DNA of 6,433 bases from Oscillospiraceae bacterium. Its GTDB lineage: Bacteria; Bacillota_A; Clostridia; Oscillospirales; Ruminococcaceae. The position numbers and the translations under genes are program-made. Each line of letters begins with the position of its first letter. Position 1 is the first letter of the stretch. Below, in pieces: positions 1-6,194 of this stretch. The notes under the pieces were generated by a model. It saw nothing but the letters and a program-made list of their open reading frames with translations. It made no database searches and was not told where the DNA came from. The stretch spans positions 1-6,433 of the forward strand of contig JAGAJA010000104.1 in NCBI GenBank assembly GCA_017829075.1. The letters run 5' to 3'.

Positions 1-14
1 AAACCTGATTCTGG

Positions 15-35
15 CTGACAGACCTTGTCTGGCAG
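15..35 (-). other. RNA hairpin in leader of the off-window transcript
   Basis: An inverted repeat forms a 9-position stem with one mismatch and a 3-nt loop (CTGCCAGAC / GTCTGTCAG). It lies downstream of the promoter at 211-239 and after the stop codon of the 27-codon ORF at 64-147, so it would sit in the untranslated leader of whatever lies beyond the left edge. No T-run follows it inside the window, so it is not shown to be a terminator. A role in attenuation or RNA stability is only inference. Confidence 0.4.
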
Positions 36-63
36 CTTGATTCAGTGCGCCTCGGCAGACGTT

Positions 64-147
64 TTAGGGTTGATATAGACATTTACTAAATGTGCTTATT
101 ATCCGGATTGTCATTGCATAATTGTGCGGTGTTGCCTTAAGTTTCAT
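64..147 (-). CDS. possible 27-residue leader peptide or small protein
   Basis: This short reading frame starts with ATG about 57 nt downstream of the predicted start point of a strong promoter and ends in TAA. The sequence begins MKLKATPHNYAMTIR and contains a mixed hydrophobic/basic middle (MTIRIISTF) and one Cys. A purine-rich AAAGGA lies 10 nt before the ATG, which is a usable but slightly distant ribosome binding site. I do not recognise the product, and it shows no clear run of one amino acid that would mark a classical amino-acid attenuator. It could be a leader peptide, a small protein, or chance; it could also be the broken start of a gene continuing off-window. Confidence 0.3.
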   Translation of the reverse strand: MKLKATPHNYAMTIRIISTFSKCLYQP

Positions 148-184
148 GATAGTTTTTTCCTTTCCAATGTAAATATCTGTAATC

Positions 185-204
185 GTGACGCATTACGCAA
201 TCAC
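185..204. promoter_or_regulatory. imperfect palindrome at transcription start (possible operator)
   Basis: GTGA and TCAC arms flank a 12-nt centre containing CGCATTACGC. The element covers roughly +1 to +20 of the transcript from the promoter at 211-239, a usual position for a repressor site, but only the four outer base pairs are symmetric. The identity of any regulator cannot be read from this. Confidence 0.2.
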
Positions 205-210
205 TTTAAT

Positions 211-239
211 ATGATAGCACAATTAAGCGGTTTTGTCAA
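211..239 (-). promoter_or_regulatory. strong housekeeping-type (sigma-A-like) promoter reading off the left edge
   Basis: On the minus strand TTGACA (234-239) is followed after exactly 17 nt by TATCAT (211-216). The -10 box is preceded by TGC, giving the extended -10 TGn motif. The expected start point is near 204. It lies about 75 nt downstream of the araD stop codon, so it begins a new transcription unit continuing past position 1. Five of six -10 bases and all six -35 bases match consensus. Confidence 0.85.
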
Positions 240-280
240 CCTTTGAAAGCAAATGAACTTTGATGAATTTATGCGGAATA

Positions 281-315
281 AGCGCCTTTTTTTGGTCAGA
301 TTGACCGCCTGCGCT
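281..315 (-). terminator. weak stem-loop after araD, possible operon end
   Basis: Directly after the araD reading frame two nested stems can form: an outer AGCGC/GCGCT pair (281-285 with 311-315) and an inner GGTCA/TGACC pair with a 3-nt loop (294-306). A run of seven A residues lies inside the structure on the minus strand. The sequence after the outer stem (TATTCC) is only weakly T-rich, so this is a poor match to a classical intrinsic terminator. Its position before the next promoter is what suggests a terminator role. Confidence 0.3.
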
Positions 316-1019
316 CATTTTGCTCCGCCCGGCTGCCCATAGTAGGCGTTCGCGCCGTGCTTTCTGAGGTAATGCTTATCCAGAAGCTCCTGCTGCATAG
401 CCGATATTCCCGGATCCATCATCTGGTTATGCCATGCCATGAAAGCCAGCTCCTCCAGAACCACCGCGTTGTGTACCGCGTTGTCCGGGTCGGTTCCCCA
501 TGTGAACGGGCCGTGGCTGTGAACAAGAACCGCCGGAATATCCGCTGCGGACTTCCCGGAAAACGCCTCTACAATAACATTTCCGGTTTCTTTCTCATAC
601 TCACCCGCGATCTCCTCCGGCGTCATTTTCCGGGTGCAGGGTATCTCGCCGTAGAAATAGTCGCCGTGGGTAGTTCCAAGTGGCAGTATCCCTCTGCCGG
701 ACTGAGCGTAGACAGTCGCCCAGCGGCTGTGGGTATGCACTACTCCGCCTATCTCCGGGAACGCCCGGTACAGCACCAGATGAGTTGGAGTGTCTGAGCT
801 GGGGTTCAGCCTGCCCTCCACGCGCTCCCCGGTTTCAAGTGAAACCACCACCATGTCCTCCGGCTTCATTTCGGAATATTCCACCCCGGAGGGCTTAATC
901 ACAACCAGTCCCTTTTCCCGGTCAATTCCGGATACATTGCCCCATGTAAAGGTCACAAGACCATGCTCCGGCAGCTTCATATTAGCCTGATATACTCTGT
1001 CCTTTAATTCCTCAAGCAT
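315..1019 (-). CDS. araD: L-ribulose-5-phosphate 4-epimerase
   Basis: Cytoplasmic class II aldolase-fold enzyme that interconverts L-ribulose 5-phosphate and D-xylulose 5-phosphate, feeding arabinose into the pentose phosphate pathway. The 234-residue product aligns almost end to end with E. coli AraD as I remember it (231 residues). Visible signatures are the phosphate-binding TWGNVS (25-30) and IKPSG (41-45), SSD ending at D76, the zinc ligands H95, H97 and H169, the catalytic D120 in TTHGDYFYG, and the C-terminal Tyr in [10 protein letters not shown] chose the ATG at 1017-1019 rather than one 24 nt upstream because AGGAG lies 7 nt before it and the protein then starts MLEELK, as in the family. 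It overlaps the end of the YitT-family gene by 8 nt, suggesting translational coupling. No other arabinose gene is in the window; the related UlaF/SgbE epimerases of ascorbate metabolism are a less likely alternative. Confidence 0.95.
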   Translation of the reverse strand: MLEELKDRVYQANMKLPEHGLVTFTWGNVSGIDREKGLVVIKPSGVEYSEMKPEDMVVVSLETGERVEGRLNPSSDTPTHLVLYRAFPEIGGVVHTHSRWATVYAQSGRGILPLGTTHGDYFYGEIPCTRKMTPEEIAGEYEKETGNVIVEAFSGKSAADIPAVLVHSHGPFTWGTDPDNAVHNAVVLEELAFMAWHNQMMDPGISAMQQELLDKHYLRKHGANAYYGQPGGAK

Positions 1020-1911
1020 TCTGCTTCTCCTTTTCGCTGTCATGATTTGCGCTGAAAATATCAGCGACTTCGTTTATAGTTATGTATGCGGACGGGTCGA
1101 TGTCATGGACTATCCCCCGCATTTTGCCTATCTGGAAGCGGTTCACAACAAAATACAGCACCGTGCGTTCTGTGCCGGAATAGCCGCCCTTTGCGGGGAT
1201 CTCGGTTATTCCGCTGCCAAAGGCTTCGGACAGTGCGCCGACTACATCTTCAGGTTTTACCGTGACAATAAACGCTGCCTTAGAACGGCTTATGCCCTCA
1301 ACGATGTAATCCAGCGTTTTCAGAGCCGCGAAGTACGCGATTATCGAATATAGCGGCAGCACCCAGCTTGAGAACACAAATCCACAGGTGACATACAGTA
1401 TCACGTTATAGATCATTACAAATGTACCCACCGTCATTCCAAGCTTTTTTGAGAAGATGACCGCAAGCACCTCAATTCCGTCCATCGCGCCGCCGAACCG
1501 GACTGCAAGACCGCTGCCCACTCCGGAGATAACTCCGCCGAACAGGGAGCAGAGCACCAGATCATTCTCCGCCAGCGGAGATGCCAGTGACACGTCCAGC
1601 GGCAGAATATCTGTAATAAGCCACGAACCGAGGGAGTACATCGCCACTGAATAGGTCGCATAGATCGTGAACGCAAGCCCCTGCCGCTTTAATCCGTACA
1701 GGAACAGCGGAATGTTCAGAACTATCAGGAAGATCGAAAGTGAAAGATAATCCGGCGTAAGATAGGCTAGAAGCATTGACGTACCGGAGATGCCGCTGTC
1801 GTACAGGTTTACCGGCATAAGGAACACAGTAATTCCGAATGCGTTGATAAATCCCGCGATAGTCAGCATAATGAAATTTATCGGTTTCAGCTTTTTGAGT
1901 TCGTGCTTCAT
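1012..1911 (-). CDS. YitT-family membrane protein with C-terminal DUF2179 domain
   Basis: A 299-residue integral membrane protein. Residues 1-200 hold about six hydrophobic segments (roughly 12-34, 54-74, 79-103, 118-137, 162-180 and 183-198). The signature region [19 protein letters not shown] (138-156) corresponds to the family's GGxxGGxDI-like motif. The cytoplasmic C-terminus (about 215-288) is a DUF2179 domain with [14 protein letters not shown] followed by [12 protein letters not shown], typical of these proteins. The molecular function of the family is not established; proposals include transporter-like roles. AAGGAGG lies 5 nt before the ATG. It starts 21 nt after ansA and its stop overlaps the araD start. 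The tail after 288 is short and charged ([10 protein letters not shown]). Confidence 0.92.
   Translation of the reverse strand: MKHELKKLKPINFIMLTIAGFINAFGITVFLMPVNLYDSGISGTSMLLAYLTPDYLSLSIFLIVLNIPLFLYGLKRQGLAFTIYATYSVAMYSLGSWLITDILPLDVSLASPLAENDLVLCSLFGGVISGVGSGLAVRFGGAMDGIEVLAVIFSKKLGMTVGTFVMIYNVILYVTCGFVFSSWVLPLYSIIAYFAALKTLDYIVEGISRSKAAFIVTVKPEDVVGALSEAFGSGITEIPAKGGYSGTERTVLYFVVNRFQIGKMRGIVHDIDPSAYITINEVADIFSANHDSEKEKQNA
1027..1031 (-). promoter_or_regulatory. ribosome binding site deciding the araD start
   Basis: The minus strand reads AAAAGGAGAAGCAGA followed by ATG, placing AGGAG 7 nt before the start at 1019. The site lies inside the last codons of the upstream membrane-protein gene. 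It supports the internal Met over the longer reading frame beginning at 1043. Confidence 0.85.
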
Positions 1912-1932
1912 CAGATCCTCCTTAGTTCAGAA

Positions 1933-2886
1933 TTAGTCTTTTCCTGTGAACAGCCGTCTGAAATCCTCGGCGTTGAATGAATAAGCCAGCGCCCACATCG
2001 CCCGCATCACCGCATATTCCGTGGTCATTCCCACCGCCGGGATAAGCCCTGCTTTCAGCGCGGACTGCCCCACCTCGTAAACCGTCAGGTCGCAGCCGCC
2101 GGAGAATACCTGCGTGGTCATTATCACCCGCACACCGCAGGCGGTCAGCGTTTCCAGCGTGTGTGACAGCTCCGCATTTCCGTAATCCGGAATCCCCCCC
2201 ATGCCGAAGCCCTCTATGATAAGCGCGTTCACATGAGTTCCGTAATCATGCACCATTTCCGCGGAAATACCCGGAACAAGCTTCAGCACCGCCGCATTAC
2301 TGTCCAGACGGTTGTAGAATACCGTGCCGCCCTCCTGCTGTTCCCCGTTCCGGCAGAAGTCCTCCACGGTCAGCTCGTCCGCCGCCGTAAATCCCCGGAA
2401 CGCGTCAAAATCAGTGGTGTGTACCTTTCGGGCGGCATTTCCGGCAATAACTCTTCCGCAGAAGCATACCCACACGCCTGCTTTTCCCTGCTCCGCGCAC
2501 CGGAATGCGTCGGTCAGATTTCTCACCGCGTCCGTTCCGGGAGCGTTCATCGGAAGCTGCGATCCGGTGAGGATAATCGGCTTGTCGGTGTTCTGGATAA
2601 GGCAGTAAAGCGCAGCCGCTCCGTAAGCCATTGTATCCGTCCCGTGTGCAATAACAAAGCCGTCAAACTCCGACCAGCTATCCCGTATCATCACGGCAAG
2701 CTGAACCCAATGCTCCGGCGCAAGGTTAGTGCTGTCAAGGGAAAACGGCTGCACCGCGCGGATCTCTGCGTCCGGGACTTCAATCCCAGACAAAAGCGTA
2801 TCCGCCGAAAGCTCCGGCATTAATCCGCTGTCGGTCGGCTCGCTTGCAATAGTGCCGCCGGTGGCGATAAACATTATTTTCTTCAT
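1933..2886 (-). CDS. ansA: type I (cytoplasmic) L-asparaginase
   Basis: Hydrolyses L-asparagine to aspartate and ammonia. The 317-residue product has the two-domain asparaginase layout. Signature 1 is TGGTIAS (9-15), with nucleophile T12. DST (51-53) supplies the substrate-binding Asp-Ser. Signature 2 is HGTDTM (81-86), with T83 and D84. The partner lysine is K154 in NAARKV. TGSQLP (107-112), EGFGMGGIP (225-233) and VYEVGQSA (269-276) are further conserved blocks. No signal peptide is present, so the cytoplasmic class is favoured. The flexible-loop Tyr of E. coli enzymes is replaced by GLMP (21-24), similar to the GLAP I recall in Bacillus AnsA, so it is not a sign of inactivity. AGGGGAG lies 7 nt before the ATG and overlaps the stop codon of the acetyltransferase gene 4 nt upstream. 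Confidence 0.94.
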   Translation of the reverse strand: MKKIMFIATGGTIASEPTDSGLMPELSADTLLSGIEVPDAEIRAVQPFSLDSTNLAPEHWVQLAVMIRDSWSEFDGFVIAHGTDTMAYGAAALYCLIQNTDKPIILTGSQLPMNAPGTDAVRNLTDAFRCAEQGKAGVWVCFCGRVIAGNAARKVHTTDFDAFRGFTAADELTVEDFCRNGEQQEGGTVFYNRLDSNAAVLKLVPGISAEMVHDYGTHVNALIIEGFGMGGIPDYGNAELSHTLETLTACGVRVIMTTQVFSGGCDLTVYEVGQSALKAGLIPAVGMTTEYAVMRAMWALAYSFNAEDFRRLFTGKD

Positions 2887-2890
2887 GTAA

Positions 2891-3367
2891 CTACTCCCCT
2901 GTGCGCGGCTTTATCGCTTTATGGTACACCCTGCTGTCCTCGCCCCATACGTCCGGAGTATTTCCGATATATTCATACCCCATTCGCTCGTATAATCCAA
3001 CATGGTCGGTGGCAACGAACAGCTCTTTATAACCAAGCTTCGCCGCCTCTTCCGCGGCATAGTCCATCAGCCTGCGGCAGCAGCCCTGTCCCCTGTATTC
3101 CGGAAATGTGTAAACAAACCCGATCCACGGGATCTTCGTCATGTCCCGGATACAGTCCTGCCGGGTGAGGGTCAGGAACGACAAAAGCCTGCCGCCCTCG
3201 GTCATCAGGTACAGCCTGCCGCCGTTCTCCGGTTCGCAGAGGGTTGCCATAAAGCTGCCGTTTTCAAGCAGCTCCGTAAGGAATTTTGCCGCACCCCAGT
3301 CGGATCTTTTTATCTCTGAAAGCCAGTGTGACTTATCTTCGCTATCAAAATAATTGATTATTTCCAT
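2891..3367 (-). CDS. GNAT-family N-acetyltransferase
   Basis: A 158-residue protein with the GCN5-related acetyltransferase fold, expected to transfer an acetyl group from acetyl-CoA to an amine. Motif A is visible at about 82-101: IGFVYTFPEYRGQGCCRRLM, where Q94-G95-C96-C97 is the pyrophosphate-binding loop. Motif B follows with LFVATDHVGLYERMGYEYIG (116-135), containing the usual LYxxxGY. The N-terminal strand-helix region (1-60) is less conserved. The substrate cannot be inferred; amino-acid, peptide or small-molecule acceptors are all possible. The start ATG is supported by GAGGT 3-4 nt upstream, a rather short spacing. That site directly follows the T-run of the structure at 3376-3465. 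It is 4 nt from ansA and is the first gene of the apparent four-gene unit. Confidence 0.86.
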   Translation of the reverse strand: MEIINYFDSEDKSHWLSEIKRSDWGAAKFLTELLENGSFMATLCEPENGGRLYLMTEGGRLLSFLTLTRQDCIRDMTKIPWIGFVYTFPEYRGQGCCRRLMDYAAEEAAKLGYKELFVATDHVGLYERMGYEYIGNTPDVWGEDSRVYHKAIKPRTGE

Positions 3368-3375
3368 AATACCTC

Positions 3376-3465
3376 AAAAAAAGCGCCGGACAATCGCGCA
3401 GGGCAATGGTGCGCAGCAGATGTGCGCCATTGCAAAGCCAAAAATGCGTGTTGATCCGGTGCTTT
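3376..3465 (-). terminator. branched terminator or attenuator between spoVS and the acetyltransferase gene
   Basis: On the minus strand AAAGC-A-CCGGA-T-CAA pairs with TTG-TCCGG-C-GCTTT (3451-3465 with 3380-3393): 13 bp with one mismatch and one bulge. A run of seven T (3376-3382) overlaps and follows the 3' side. Inside lies a second hairpin, GCAATGG/CCATTGC (3403-3409 with 3427-3433), extended by CGCA/TGCG after a 2-nt bulge. The T-run ends one base from the GAGG ribosome binding site of the acetyltransferase gene. I see no good promoter in the 123-nt gap. It may therefore act as an intrinsic terminator that allows partial read-through, or as a regulated attenuator. The pairing is seen; the function is inference. 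Confidence 0.55.
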
Positions 3466-3490
3466 ACTGTTTTGAATTGAAAGCCGGTGC

Positions 3491-3751
3491 TTATCTCGGC
3501 TCTACAATGAATTTCATGGCGGTTCTCTCGTCGCCGTCAATGTCAACGGTGGTGAATGCCGGAATGCAGATGAGGTCAACTCCCACCAGCGCCATGTAGC
3601 TTCTTGCTATCGCAATGGACTTCACTGCCTGATTTGCCGCACCCGCACCTACTGCCTGAACCTCAACCTCGCCGTTTTCGCGGATAACCGCAGCAATTGC
3701 ACCCGCAACCGACTTTGGCACAGAATGTGCCGATACCTTTACGATTTCCAT
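3491..3751 (-). CDS. spoVS: stage V sporulation protein S
   Basis: At exactly 86 residues this has the family's standard length and near-invariant features: MEIVKVSAHSVPKSVAGAIA at the start, an EVQAVGAGAANQAVKSIAIA core, and the ending IVEPR. SpoVS is a small Alba-like, probably nucleic-acid-binding protein. In Bacillus it is needed for progress past stage V of sporulation and for coat assembly; it also occurs in some non-spore-formers. GGTGA lies 6 nt before the ATG. It follows ymdB with a 57-nt gap that contains a hairpin. ymdB and spoVS are also neighbours in B. subtilis, which supports both calls. No truncation or key residue loss is seen. Confidence 0.97.
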   Translation of the reverse strand: MEIVKVSAHSVPKSVAGAIAAVIRENGEVEVQAVGAGAANQAVKSIAIARSYMALVGVDLICIPAFTTVDIDGDERTAMKFIVEPR

Positions 3752-3768
3752 TTTTTGTCACCATTTTA

Positions 3769-3784
3769 CTGCCCCTGCGGGCAG
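3769..3784 (-). other. hairpin in the ymdB-spoVS gap
   Basis: CTGCCC and GGGCAG form a perfect 6-bp stem with a 4-nt loop in the 57-nt gap. It is followed on the minus strand by TAAAATGG, with no T-run, so it is not a normal terminator. It may stabilise or mark processing of the mRNA ahead of spoVS; this is inference. Confidence 0.4.
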
Positions 3785-3808
3785 CCCTTTCGGAGTATTT
3801 TGTCCTGC

Positions 3809-4579
3809 TCACATAATTATTTGTCTGTATCTTTCTATTGAACCGCACTTGCCGGTTTTTACGTCTATATCCAGCAGTACGCCGTTCAGCTCGATTTCGC
3901 CCTCCGCGAACCTGTGTCGTTTCGGGTAGTAGGTCAGGAAACGCTCGATGATGATGTCCTTTTCCACGCCGAGGATAGACTCCTTCGGCCCGGTCATTCC
4001 CACATCGGTTATATATCCTGTACCGTCAATTATCTGCTCGTCTGCGGTAGTCACATGGGTGTGAGTTCCAAGCACCGCCGACACCCGCCCGGCAAGGTAA
4101 TATCCCATCGCCCGCTTTTCCGAGGTAGCCTCGGCATGAAAGTCCACGATCTTTATTCTCGCAGTGCAGTTCTCCAGAATTCTGTCAATGCAGCGGAACG
4201 GGTTTTCCAGCGGCTGCATGAAAGTAGTACCCATCAGGTTTATCACCGCAATGGAATACGCGCCCCGGTCAAGCTCGCACACGCCCCTGCCTATGACGTC
4301 ATCGCCGTAATTTGCCGGACGTATGACCTGCCCGCAGCTTTCCCACTCGTCCTCCATGGTTTTCTGCCGGAAGCAGTGGTTGCCGGTGGTGATAACGTCC
4401 GCGCCTGCGTCAAATATCATTCCGGCGGAAGCAGGGTTGATGCCGTTGCCCTCCGCGGAATTCTCGCCGTTTACAATGACTATCTCCGCGCCGAGTCTGT
4501 GCTTAATGCTGTGAAGCTCGCTCTGGAGCGCTTCGCAGCTAACCCTGCCTACAACGTCGCCGATAAAAAGAATCTTCAT
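3809..4579 (-). CDS. ymdB: YmdB-family metallophosphoesterase
   Basis: A 256-residue cytoplasmic phosphoesterase of the YmdB (TIGR00282-type) family. In Bacillus the enzyme hydrolyses 2',3'-cyclic nucleotides and influences the switch between motility and biofilm. Metal-binding residues of the family are present: D8 in FIGDVVGR, E39 and N40 in VNGENSA, N67 and H68 in TTGNH, H148 in DFHAEATSEK, and H173 and H175 in GTHTHVTTAD. GMTGP (194-198) is also conserved. The segment after GNH reads CFRQKTMEDEW rather than the TWDKKEI-like sequence of Bacillus, a divergence near the active site. The Shine-Dalgarno (AAGG, 6 nt before ATG) lies inside the last codons of purA, whose stop is 3 nt upstream, so translation is probably coupled. 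spoVS follows. Confidence 0.94.
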   Translation of the reverse strand: MKILFIGDVVGRVSCEALQSELHSIKHRLGAEIVIVNGENSAEGNGINPASAGMIFDAGADVITTGNHCFRQKTMEDEWESCGQVIRPANYGDDVIGRGVCELDRGAYSIAVINLMGTTFMQPLENPFRCIDRILENCTARIKIVDFHAEATSEKRAMGYYLAGRVSAVLGTHTHVTTADEQIIDGTGYITDVGMTGPKESILGVEKDIIIERFLTYYPKRHRFAEGEIELNGVLLDIDVKTGKCGSIERYRQIIM

Positions 4580-4582
4580 GAA

Positions 4583-5866
4583 TTACCTTACGATGATCTG
4601 ATCTCTGCCCGGGCCAATGCCGAGAATTTTGATCGGGCAGCCGCAAAGCTCCTCAAGACGCTTTACATAAGCCTGCGCCTTCTCCGGAAGCTCCTCAAAG
4701 CTGCGGCAGCCGGACAGGTCGCCCTCATAGCCCTCGATCTCCTCGTAGATAGGGCTGCACTTTGCAAGCTCCTCCAGAGTTACCGGGAAGTCCTTGAGTA
4801 TCTCGCCGTCTGTGGTCTTATAGGCGGTGCAGACCTTAAGCACCGGAATTCCCGCCAGAGTATCGAACTTGTTTATCGCAAGCGAAGTAAGACCATTTAC
4901 GCGGACTGCGTGGCGCATGATTACTGCGTCAAACCAGCCGGTTCTGCGGGGACGACCGGTGGTAGTTCCATATTCTCCGCCGCGCTCCCGGATAAGGTCG
5001 CCGGTTTCGTCAAACAGCTCGGTGGGGAAAGGCCCGTTGCCTACTCTGGTGGTGTAGCTCTTGCCGACGCCGATTACCTCGTCGATCATCTTCGGGCCAA
5101 CGCCAGTGCCTACGCAGGCGCCTCCGGCGATAGGGTGGGAAGATGTAACGAAAGGATAAGTACCGAAGTCAATGTCGAGCAGAGTTGCCTGCGCACCCTC
5201 GAACAGCACCTTTTTGCCAGCCTGATAAGCCTCGAAAGCGATAACGGAAGCGTCCGCCATGTACTTGGCAAGCTTCTCGCCGTAGCCCTTGTATTCCTCA
5301 TAGATCGCGTCAAGATCGCAGGCTTCGCCGCCGTACACCTTAGTTATGATAAGGTTCTTCAGCTCGCCGGTTTCCTTAATCTTCTTCTTCAGAACCTCCG
5401 GGTGAACAAGGTCGTACATACGGATACCGATACGCTCTGCCTTGTCGGTGTAGCAGGGGCCGATACCTCTGCCGGTGGTGCCGATATTCACGCCGGTCTG
5501 TTTCGCCTTGAAGTCCTCGGAAAGTCTGTCAAGCAGTCTGTGCCACGGCATAATGATATCTGCACGGGCGTCTATGCGCAGGTTATCGCAGGTAACGCCG
5601 CGCTTGTTCATATTTGTAATTTCCTCAAGAAGCACAGACGGGTCAACCACAACGCCGCTGCCGATAAGGCAAAGCGTTTCGGGATAGAGAATTCCAGAGG
5701 GGAGCAGGTGCAGCTTATACACTTCGTCGCCGTGGACTACTGTATGACCTGCGTTGTTACCTCCGCTTGAACGTACAACGACATCAGCCTTTTCCGCCAT
5801 GATATCGATTATTTTTCCCTTGCCCTCGTCGCCCCACTGGGTTCCGACAATTACACTTGATGACAT
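4583..5866 (-). CDS. purA: adenylosuccinate synthetase
   Basis: GTP-dependent enzyme that joins IMP and aspartate to give adenylosuccinate, the first step committed to AMP. The 427-residue product has normal length and all signatures. GTQWGDEGKGK (8-18) carries the catalytic D13, and NNAGHTV (37-43) carries the catalytic H41. TTGRGIGPCYTDK, TTRVGNGPFPTE and TTTGRPRRTGWFD line the IMP/aspartate site, NKFDTL contacts the guanine, and GIGPGRDQ is near the C-terminus. I chose the ATG at 5864-5866 because GAGGA lies 7 nt upstream and the protein then starts MSSSVIVGTQWGDEG. The open frame extends 26 codons further to 5944, but that would run through the promoter -10 box. It is first in a unit with ymdB and spoVS. 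Confidence 0.99.
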   Translation of the reverse strand: MSSSVIVGTQWGDEGKGKIIDIMAEKADVVVRSSGGNNAGHTVVHGDEVYKLHLLPSGILYPETLCLIGSGVVVDPSVLLEEITNMNKRGVTCDNLRIDARADIIMPWHRLLDRLSEDFKAKQTGVNIGTTGRGIGPCYTDKAERIGIRMYDLVHPEVLKKKIKETGELKNLIITKVYGGEACDLDAIYEEYKGYGEKLAKYMADASVIAFEAYQAGKKVLFEGAQATLLDIDFGTYPFVTSSHPIAGGACVGTGVGPKMIDEVIGVGKSYTTRVGNGPFPTELFDETGDLIRERGGEYGTTTGRPRRTGWFDAVIMRHAVRVNGLTSLAINKFDTLAGIPVLKVCTAYKTTDGEILKDFPVTLEELAKCSPIYEEIEGYEGDLSGCRSFEELPEKAQAYVKRLEELCGCPIKILGIGPGRDQIIVR

Positions 5867-5873
5867 TTGATGA

Positions 5874-5878
5874 TCCTC
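5874..5878 (-). promoter_or_regulatory. ribosome binding site deciding the purA start
   Basis: The minus strand reads ATGAGGATCATCAA before ATG, giving GAGGA with 7-nt spacing. This fixes the start at 5866 rather than at the upstream end of the open frame. Confidence 0.85.
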
Positions 5879-5899
5879 ATTTCTAAAAATAGAGTTGTC

Positions 5900-5926
5900 T
5901 GCGGGAAAGAAAACCATAATCCCACA
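5900..5926 (-). promoter_or_regulatory. 5' leader stem-loop of the purA mRNA
   Basis: TGTGGGA at the predicted 5' end (5920-5926) can pair with TCCCGCA (5900-5906): 7 bp including one G-U, around a 13-nt loop. It would begin at about +1 of the transcript. It may protect the 5' end of the mRNA. No known purine riboswitch core is recognisable in the roughly 60-nt leader. Confidence 0.3.
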
Positions 5927-5932
5927 AATACT

Positions 5933-5961
5933 ATTATACCACATACACTTTACGAATTCAA
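5933..5961 (-). promoter_or_regulatory. purA operon promoter
   Basis: On the minus strand TTGAAT (5956-5961) is followed after exactly 17 nt by a perfect TATAAT (5933-5938), preceded by TGG, giving an extended -10. The predicted start is near 5926, with a leader of about 60 nt before the purA ATG. This is a housekeeping sigma-A-type promoter expected to be strong. Upstream AT-rich sequence (AAAAATTCACAAAAC) could serve as an UP-like element. Confidence 0.88.
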
Positions 5962-5990
5962 GGTGTTTTGTGAATTTTTATACATTAGCT

Positions 5991-6019
5991 AAAAAAATTC
6001 CGCCCCGGACGGAGCGGAA
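5991..6019 (-). terminator. intrinsic terminator upstream of purA
   Basis: TTCCGC and GCGGAA (5998-6003 with 6014-6019) form a 6-bp stem. Two further G-C pairs follow after a C-A mismatch, with a 4-nt loop. On the minus strand the stem is followed at once by seven T residues (5991-5997). It ends transcription coming from the right and insulates the purA promoter. No protein gene in the window needs it, so it serves either an off-window gene or the structured region at 6024-6343. Confidence 0.82.
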
Positions 6020-6165
6020 AATGGGAATTTGCGGGGTGCCCCCGCGGTCAATTCGGCTGAATGAGCAATTCCTGCGAACGTTTTCACACGAAGGCAAGGT
6101 GCTCGATAAATCGGAATTTGTCGGGTAGTTTTGCTTGTAACTAAGTGCGAAGCGCAATTGTTTTT

Positions 6166-6194
6166 CGCTTCCTTTTGGCTTCCAAAAGGAAGCG
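6166..6194. repeat. 13-bp perfect palindrome with 3-nt loop
   Basis: CGCTTCCTTTTGG, loop CTT, then CCAAAAGGAAGCG. On the plus strand it is preceded by five T and followed by GGGG; on the minus strand it is followed by five A. It is therefore not an intrinsic terminator in either direction. Together with the neighbouring hairpins it resembles members of extragenic palindromic repeat families. Confidence 0.75.

Noticed and set aside
1020..1043. An upstream ATG extends araD by 8 residues (MTAKRRSR).
   Set aside because: AGGAG lies 7 nt before the internal ATG, the known AraD N-terminus begins MLEELK-like, and the longer form has no good ribosome binding site.
3914..5770. A 618-codon plus-strand open frame.
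   Set aside because: It lies antisense to purA and ymdB, both of which are unmistakable. It shows no recognisable domain and is a shadow of their codon bias.
5867..5926. A purine riboswitch in the purA leader.
   Set aside because: The leader is only about 60 nt and lacks a recognisable purine aptamer core or terminator.
5867..5944. The open frame of purA extends 26 codons upstream.
   Set aside because: The extension covers the promoter -10 box and the predicted transcript start; the internal ATG has a proper ribosome binding site and family-like N-terminus.
6166..6194. The long perfect hairpin as an intrinsic terminator.
   Set aside because: The T-run precedes the stem on the plus strand and becomes an A-run after it on the minus strand; neither direction fits.
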